DNA from: CAZQRW01 sp964596115
Lineage (GTDB): Bacteria; Hydrothermota; UBA3072; B12-G15
Reading direction: 5' to 3'
Length of the DNA stretch: 35,816 nucleotides
NCBI GenBank assembly: GCA_964596115.1
Contig: CAZQRW010000015.1
Span: 1-35,816 of the forward strand
A program made the position numbers and the translations under genes. The notes under the pieces were generated by a model. It was not told where the DNA came from. It saw only the letters and a list, made by a program, of their open reading frames with translations, and searched no databases. Shown here one piece after another: positions 31,640 to 35,816 of this stretch (its first letter is position 1; each line of letters begins with the position of its first letter).

Positions 31640-34600
31640 CTACTTAATAACCATCACCTTGCCAAAGGCGCTTAATCCACCACTTACTTTAACAAAGTAA
31701 ACCCCGGAGGGGAGGTGCTCTCCAAGACTGATAAATCTCTTACCATAACTTAGAAATGCCTCTTTTCTCTCTATCCTCCTGCCCGCTGTATCATAGACAT
31801 CTATCCTTATCTTACCATTGGTGTTATATGTAACATAAATATCTATTCTCTTACCAATACCCATTATCTCTATTTTAGGCTCAAGTTTAGCAGGTGTATG
31901 CCCTGCAAGAGTGCTTTTCTTCCCTGAATCAAGACTGTATATTGCAATATATTTTACCTCAAGACCCTTTCCTTTTATTTTAATCTTATTCCCATTTTGG
32001 AGCAGTGGCATATCATTCTCGCCCTTTTTTACAAAACCAATGGGTATACTGTCATCGTAGATAATGCCCATACCCTTCTCAAGATATATCCTTATCCTTT
32101 CGCCAGTTTTATGATTCAGACTGTATATCAGTGTGTCACCCGTATCACATTCATCTGTAAAACCTTTCCTTTTCTTTGTTATTGTCGATGGATATATGGT
32201 GCCAAGCCCTGTAATGTAAGAGGCATCTACAAGTACAAGGGGAATGTATTCACTCTTGTATATTCTGGGATTTTCTATGTTTCCTATCCCCGAGAAACCC
32301 TCATTACACCTCAAATCCAATATTATGTCTTCATTCGTTTTCAGGTTGAATGACTTATATTTTCTCTCCCAGAGTGTATCAGCTGTAAATCCTATATCTT
32401 CCCACTTCCCATCTATCTTTACTCTAAGTCCTGTTTTCCCTTCCCCACTACTTCTTATACCCCCTGCAAACCAGTAATTACCCAATAATGGAACTGTGAA
32501 TGTTGTAATAAGACCAAAGGGAGCAGCAGGTACATTCCTTTCAAATTGATACGATGATTCTCGCGTAAATCCAACATTTACAAGAGTAATATTCCCTGTG
32601 CCATATCTCTGGTATGTTATTCCCTTCCCTCTAACGGGAATTTCCTCTTCCTCTATGGTAAATGTATGGGAGTATCCGATACCAGGATTATCTGTTTCAT
32701 CATAATAAACCTCAACCCTGAATTGTGCGTTAGATGTAGTAGGAGGAGTTACCATCCATGTGTATTCCCCCGGGTCCCCAGACAATGTTTTTATATAACT
32801 CCAGCTTGCACCCCCATCCCTTGTTATGTATATCTTTGTCTTAACTGGTGTATATAAATCCTGTATATTCCAGTGGATTGTATATATTGTAAAAAGAGAA
32901 AGAAATATATGTGTAAGAGGTGTTACATCCGTTACAGGGGGAGGGAGGGGAAATGATTTTGTCCTTATCTCTCTGATACTATCCGTTCCTGTACTATATT
33001 CTTCAACATACAGGACATATGTTGTACCATCCTTTATATAGACCTCTGGATAAAGAAAATTCGTATCTGGTGATACAGAGAGATTATACTCATCCGTAAA
33101 CAGATTATCCCCGAACGTTCTATATCTTATCTCTCCATCCTCCCCATATGCAAGATAAATAGTGCCATTATTGTAATAAATAAAGGGGTTTGAGGCTGAT
33201 GGTGTTGATATTCCCCATTTATCCCCCGTACTTATTCGGTAGATAAAAATCGAGTCATCGCCTTTTTTATATCCAAGATAGTCATCAGAAATAGTGGGCA
33301 TTCTTGCATCAGATATGAATGTTTTATTATACCATAAAGGGTCATTATCCTCCTTCTCCTTCAGGTGAATCTCCCATTGGTTATTTTTTAATAAAGAAAA
33401 AGCTGTTATCATCCTGCAACCATTGTATGATAAAACAGGAGCACTATAGTCTGTATAGGCATTGCTATTGAATCTAAAACTATCTATTTTTATTGTGTTC
33501 CACTGCTGGGTCACTGGATCTAATATTATCTCATCATAACAATAATAAGGAGATGGAGGTTCTCCTTTTGTTGGTTGTTTTACTTTTGAAACTATTATGT
33601 GTATTTTACCCTGAGAATATACGGGGTCAGAAATATAGTCTATATCTCCAGCGTTATAAATAAACATATCATACACACCATCTTTTAACCTGAAAACTCT
33701 ATTCCCTAATAATGTAATCCATATGCTACTATCTGAAAGTTCCTTTAATGATAACTTACCCCCGCCTCCATCTTCTTCGATCTGTTCATCGGGCGCATTC
33801 CACTTGCCATTCGTAAATTTTCTGTATATATCTAAATATGAATGAGTATTCTTTTTCTTTACATAACCAAGATGTATTATACCATTATCTACAAAGAAAT
33901 GACATCTGTTATGATCTGAAAAATCACCTTCTTCTGATGCCTTCCAGTTGGGTGCTGTAAATATAGATGCAGTTGTATAATTAGAATACATACTTCCCTT
34001 TTTCCCCTTTATCCTGTAATAGTATTTCTTCCTTGGCTGGACGCTCTCATCCTCATACTCTATGATTCCTGTGCCTGTTAGCCCTGGAACTGTGGCAATG
34101 GTTGTATAATTTGTTCCATCTTCGCTCCTCTCTATTATATACTCGTCCTCATATTTTGACCTGTCATTAAAGGCAAGATGAACAGAGGTATATGAAGGAA
34201 CATAATTTTCACAAAAAGAAGGTCTTGCAAGTTTTACGGAGAAATTGTAACTACTTACATCATAACCTTTGATATCATTTGGATCGTAGGCAATAACTTT
34301 AATTTTCCCCTGTTCAGTTGGTCCCTGAGTTACATCCCAGGAAATTGTATCATCTGTAACAGATGTAGGATAAGGCCTGTCGTACAAATGTGGGTTTGCA
34401 AGGGTATCAGGGAATGTATTGCCACCATCCCTTGAAAGATAGGCTTCTACCCTCTTGATTCCAGCAGCTGCATCTCCATTATACCTTATTGAGTAATTTT
34501 TTCCTTCTTCCACACTAATCCCTGTCTGATTTGGCCAGAGAAGGGTAATGGTTGGTGGAGGTGGAGGTATGATAGAAAAATTATTGCTCCCATCGCTTAT

Positions 34601-35816
34601 ATAAAACACATTATCAAGATTTTGAACAACTTTTATCTTGCACGAATTAGAGTTTGCATATGGGATTTCCCACTTGACTGAATCTTCGTATAGGGCTTCA
34701 TTATAACCCCTTGGTCCCAGATGGAATATCCTTTCATATGTAGCACCATTATCAATAGAAAAATAGATGTCTGTTGAAAGCACCATTTCATCAGAAAGCC
34801 ATTTTATCCAGATGCTCTCCCCTGAATAATATGACCCTCCCTGTGGCTCTTTAACTTCAACATAAGAGCCATTGTATGGCGTAGGGTCGGGATCTCGACG
34901 GAAAGTTGTTAAATCATTTACTATTTCTCCATGAACCATATCATTTATAAAATATCTAAAAGAATATAGACCAGGAGGTAAATCCCCTGGATTTGCTAAT
35001 ATAACAGGGTCTCCCGCTTCACCTGGCTCTGCATCTATACATTTATAGAGGGGGATCCCATACACATCTATGATGTCATTCCCAGAAATAGTTGTAATAA
35101 GAGATACTAAAGAAAGAACATTCTGATAACTATTAACTCCAACATTACATCTCAAAGCACCAAAAAATCCATTTCCTGAAGTCTGGGGCCAAGGATTCGG
35201 ATATAGAGATGTATTCCCTGAGATTGTTGCCTCAGCAAGTACCTCATCATCAATCATCCACTTCTTTATGAATTCGGTCGTATAGGTGCAGGTGACCTCT
35301 GCGAGTTCCTGTTCTCCAGCATAACTATGAGAAGCATATATTACAGGCTTGAAAGTAGCAATATCTAAATGAGCCTGATTTACTTCTACTGTTCCGTCAT
35401 TGGGGTGACCCGCAATAACCAATCCTCTGTTTCCTGCAATAGTACTAAACTGAACATCTCCATACCCAGAGTATCCAAGAAAATCCAACCATTCTCTCTC
35501 CTGCCCTGTTATTAAATCTCTAAAAACAGTTGTATGACCCCCAGAAGTAGCCCCCAACTCTGTGTCCTCCCCTCCGTCCTTTTGCCAATCCTGACTCCCC
35601 ACTATAAAAGCCTCTGCGAATCTTTCAAGATAGGAACTGTATGGATGATGCGGTGTTCCAATTGTTATCACCTTCCTTATTTTGGACGAGCATCCATAAT
35701 ATTTCATTGTAGACCTTACAACATCTCCTCCCATACTATGCGCCACAATATCTACCTGAGATGCACCCGTTGCTGTAAGCACTTTATCTATAAAATCAGC
35801 AAGTCTCTTTGCATAT
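31640..35816 (-). CDS. secreted lipase-like multidomain protein with Por-type sorting domain (5' end outside the window)
   Basis: The frame stays open to the right edge (YAKRLADFIDKV precedes the first possible GTG start), so the N-terminus is missing; at least 1391 aa are visible. The visible start is an alpha/beta-hydrolase: VDIVAHSMGGD holds the nucleophile Ser. TIGTPHHPYS follows, then a likely Asp in NDGTVEV and a likely His in YASHSY, as in PGAP1/class-2 lipases. Further on are Ig-like segments (SGESIWIKWLSD; IYFSIDNGATYERI), a fibronectin III-like segment (ERSEDGTNYTTIATVPG), a propeller-like stretch of about 280 residues, another Ig-like segment (ITRDGGASWSYIK), and the sorting tail IRIDVYDTAGRRI...LPSGVYFVKV. 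It is probably exported by type IX secretion and acts on ester substrates outside the cell. Confidence 0.8.
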   Translation of the reverse strand, partial: YAKRLADFIDKVLTATGASQVDIVAHSMGGDVVRSTMKYYGCSSKIRKVITIGTPHHPYSSYLERFAEAFIVGSQDWQKDGGEDTELGATSGGHTTVFRDLITGQEREWLDFLGYSGYGDVQFSTIAGNRGLVIAGHPNDGTVEVNQAHLDIATFKPVIYASHSYAGEQELAEVTCTYTTEFIKKWMIDDEVLAEATISGNTSLYPNPWPQTSGNGFFGALRCNVGVNSYQNVLSLVSLITTISGNDIIDVYGIPLYKCIDAEPGEAGDPVILANPGDLPPGLYSFRYFINDMVHGEIVNDLTTFRRDPDPTPYNGSYVEVKEPQGGSYYSGESIWIKWLSDEMVLSTDIYFSIDNGATYERIFHLGPRGYNEALYEDSVKWEIPYANSNSCKIKVVQNLDNVFYISDGSNNFSIIPPPPPTITLLWPNQTGISVEEGKNYSIRYNGDAAAGIKRVEAYLSRDGGNTFPDTLANPHLYDRPYPTSVTDDTISWDVTQGPTEQGKIKVIAYDPNDIKGYDVSSYNFSVKLARPSFCENYVPSYTSVHLAFNDRSKYEDEYIIERSEDGTNYTTIATVPGLTGTGIIEYEDESVQPRKKYYYRIKGKKGSMYSNYTTASIFTAPNWKASEEGDFSDHNRCHFFVDNGIIHLGYVKKKNTHSYLDIYRKFTNGKWNAPDEQIEEDGGGGKLSLKELSDSSIWITLLGNRVFRLKDGVYDMFIYNAGDIDYISDPVYSQGKIHIIVSKVKQPTKGEPPSPYYCYDEIILDPVTQQWNTIKIDSFRFNSNAYTDYSAPVLSYNGCRMITAFSLLKNNQWEIHLKEKEDNDPLWYNKTFISDARMPTISDDYLGYKKGDDSIFIYRISTGDKWGISTPSASNPFIYYNNGTIYLAYGEDGEIRYRTFGDNLFTDEYNLSVSPDTNFLYPEVYIKDGTTYVLYVEEYSTGTDSIREIRTKSFPLPPPVTDVTPLTHIFLSLFTIYTIHWNIQDLYTPVKTKIYITRDGGASWSYIKTLSGDPGEYTWMVTPPTTSNAQFRVEVYYDETDNPGIGYSHTFTIEEEEIPVRGKGITYQRYGTGNITLVNVGFTRESSYQFERNVPAAPFGLITTFTVPLLGNYWFAGGIRSSGEGKTGLRVKIDGKWEDIGFTADTLWERKYKSFNLKTNEDIILDLRCNEGFSGIGNIENPRIYKSEYIPLVLVDASYITGLGTIYPSTITKKRKGFTDECDTGDTLIYSLNHKTGERIRIYLEKGMGIIYDDSIPIGFVKKGENDMPLLQNGNKIKIKGKGLEVKYIAIYSLDSGKKSTLAGHTPAKLEPKIEIMGIGKRIDIYVTYNTNGKIRIDVYDTAGRRIERKEAFLSYGKRFISLGEHLPSGVYFVKVSGGLSAFGKVMVIK

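Overview
The window reads as chromosome of an anaerobic bacterium with fairly AT-rich DNA. It probably belongs to a candidate phylum of the FCB/WOR-3 (Stahlbacteria) or Cloacimonadota type. Reasons: soluble heterodisulfide-reductase-like (Hdr) electron-transfer genes, the MEP isoprenoid gene ispG, an endonuclease-type MutL, c-di-GMP signalling, and long secreted proteins ending in a type IX secretion (Por-type) sorting domain. No rRNA, tRNA or marker gene here fixes the taxon, so this is inference. Nearly everything is on the minus strand; only the two genes in the first 1.7 kb are on the plus strand.

Region 1 (1-1880, plus strand) looks accessory: an integron attC-like palindrome, a HIT-family gene, a consensus sigma70 promoter and a membrane-anchored TraB/GumN-like gene richer in G+C than its surroundings. 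Region 2 (1883-5544, minus) holds an SDR sugar-nucleotide epimerase, a DUF402 protein, a TYW1-like radical SAM protein, a HAD phosphatase and a CGGC-domain protein. Region 3 (5583-15890, minus) is the centrepiece. It starts at a strong promoter and is transcribed as hdrC-hdrB-hdrA-(45-aa ORF)-fumarate-reductase Fe-S subunit-fumarate-reductase flavoprotein-duplicated HdrA-like protein-mvhD-FrhB/FdhB-like Fe-S protein. No hydrogenase, FlxABCD or membrane anchor gene is present. The simplest reading is a soluble multi-enzyme complex that couples a C4-dicarboxylate reductase (thiol:fumarate-reductase-like) to Hdr-type flavin-based electron bifurcation or confurcation.

Region 4 (15979-25014, minus) is one tightly packed operon with overlapping genes: rtcB, an MBL-fold hydrolase, histidine kinase, response regulator, EAL phosphodiesterase, mutL, miaA, ispG and a small conserved protein. 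A complete phosphorelay/c-di-GMP module therefore sits inside an RNA/DNA-maintenance operon. Region 5 (25364-31061, minus) is an envelope/secretion operon. From a consensus promoter it runs through a leader with a CT microsatellite, two paralogous Gly-rich membrane proteins (one apparently frameshifted), a doubtful small ORF and a 1293-aa secreted metallophosphoesterase. Region 6 (31062-31639) is gene-poor, with degenerate repeats and gene remnants. Region 7 (31640 to the right edge, minus) is the 3' part of a large secreted lipase-like protein, cut by the window edge.

The intergenic stretches share a type of degenerate short repeat (units such as ATGCGGA, CCGTGATTTGTGA or AACTTTNAAC) and hold several small remnants. 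This suggests gene loss and repeat accumulation between otherwise compact operons.
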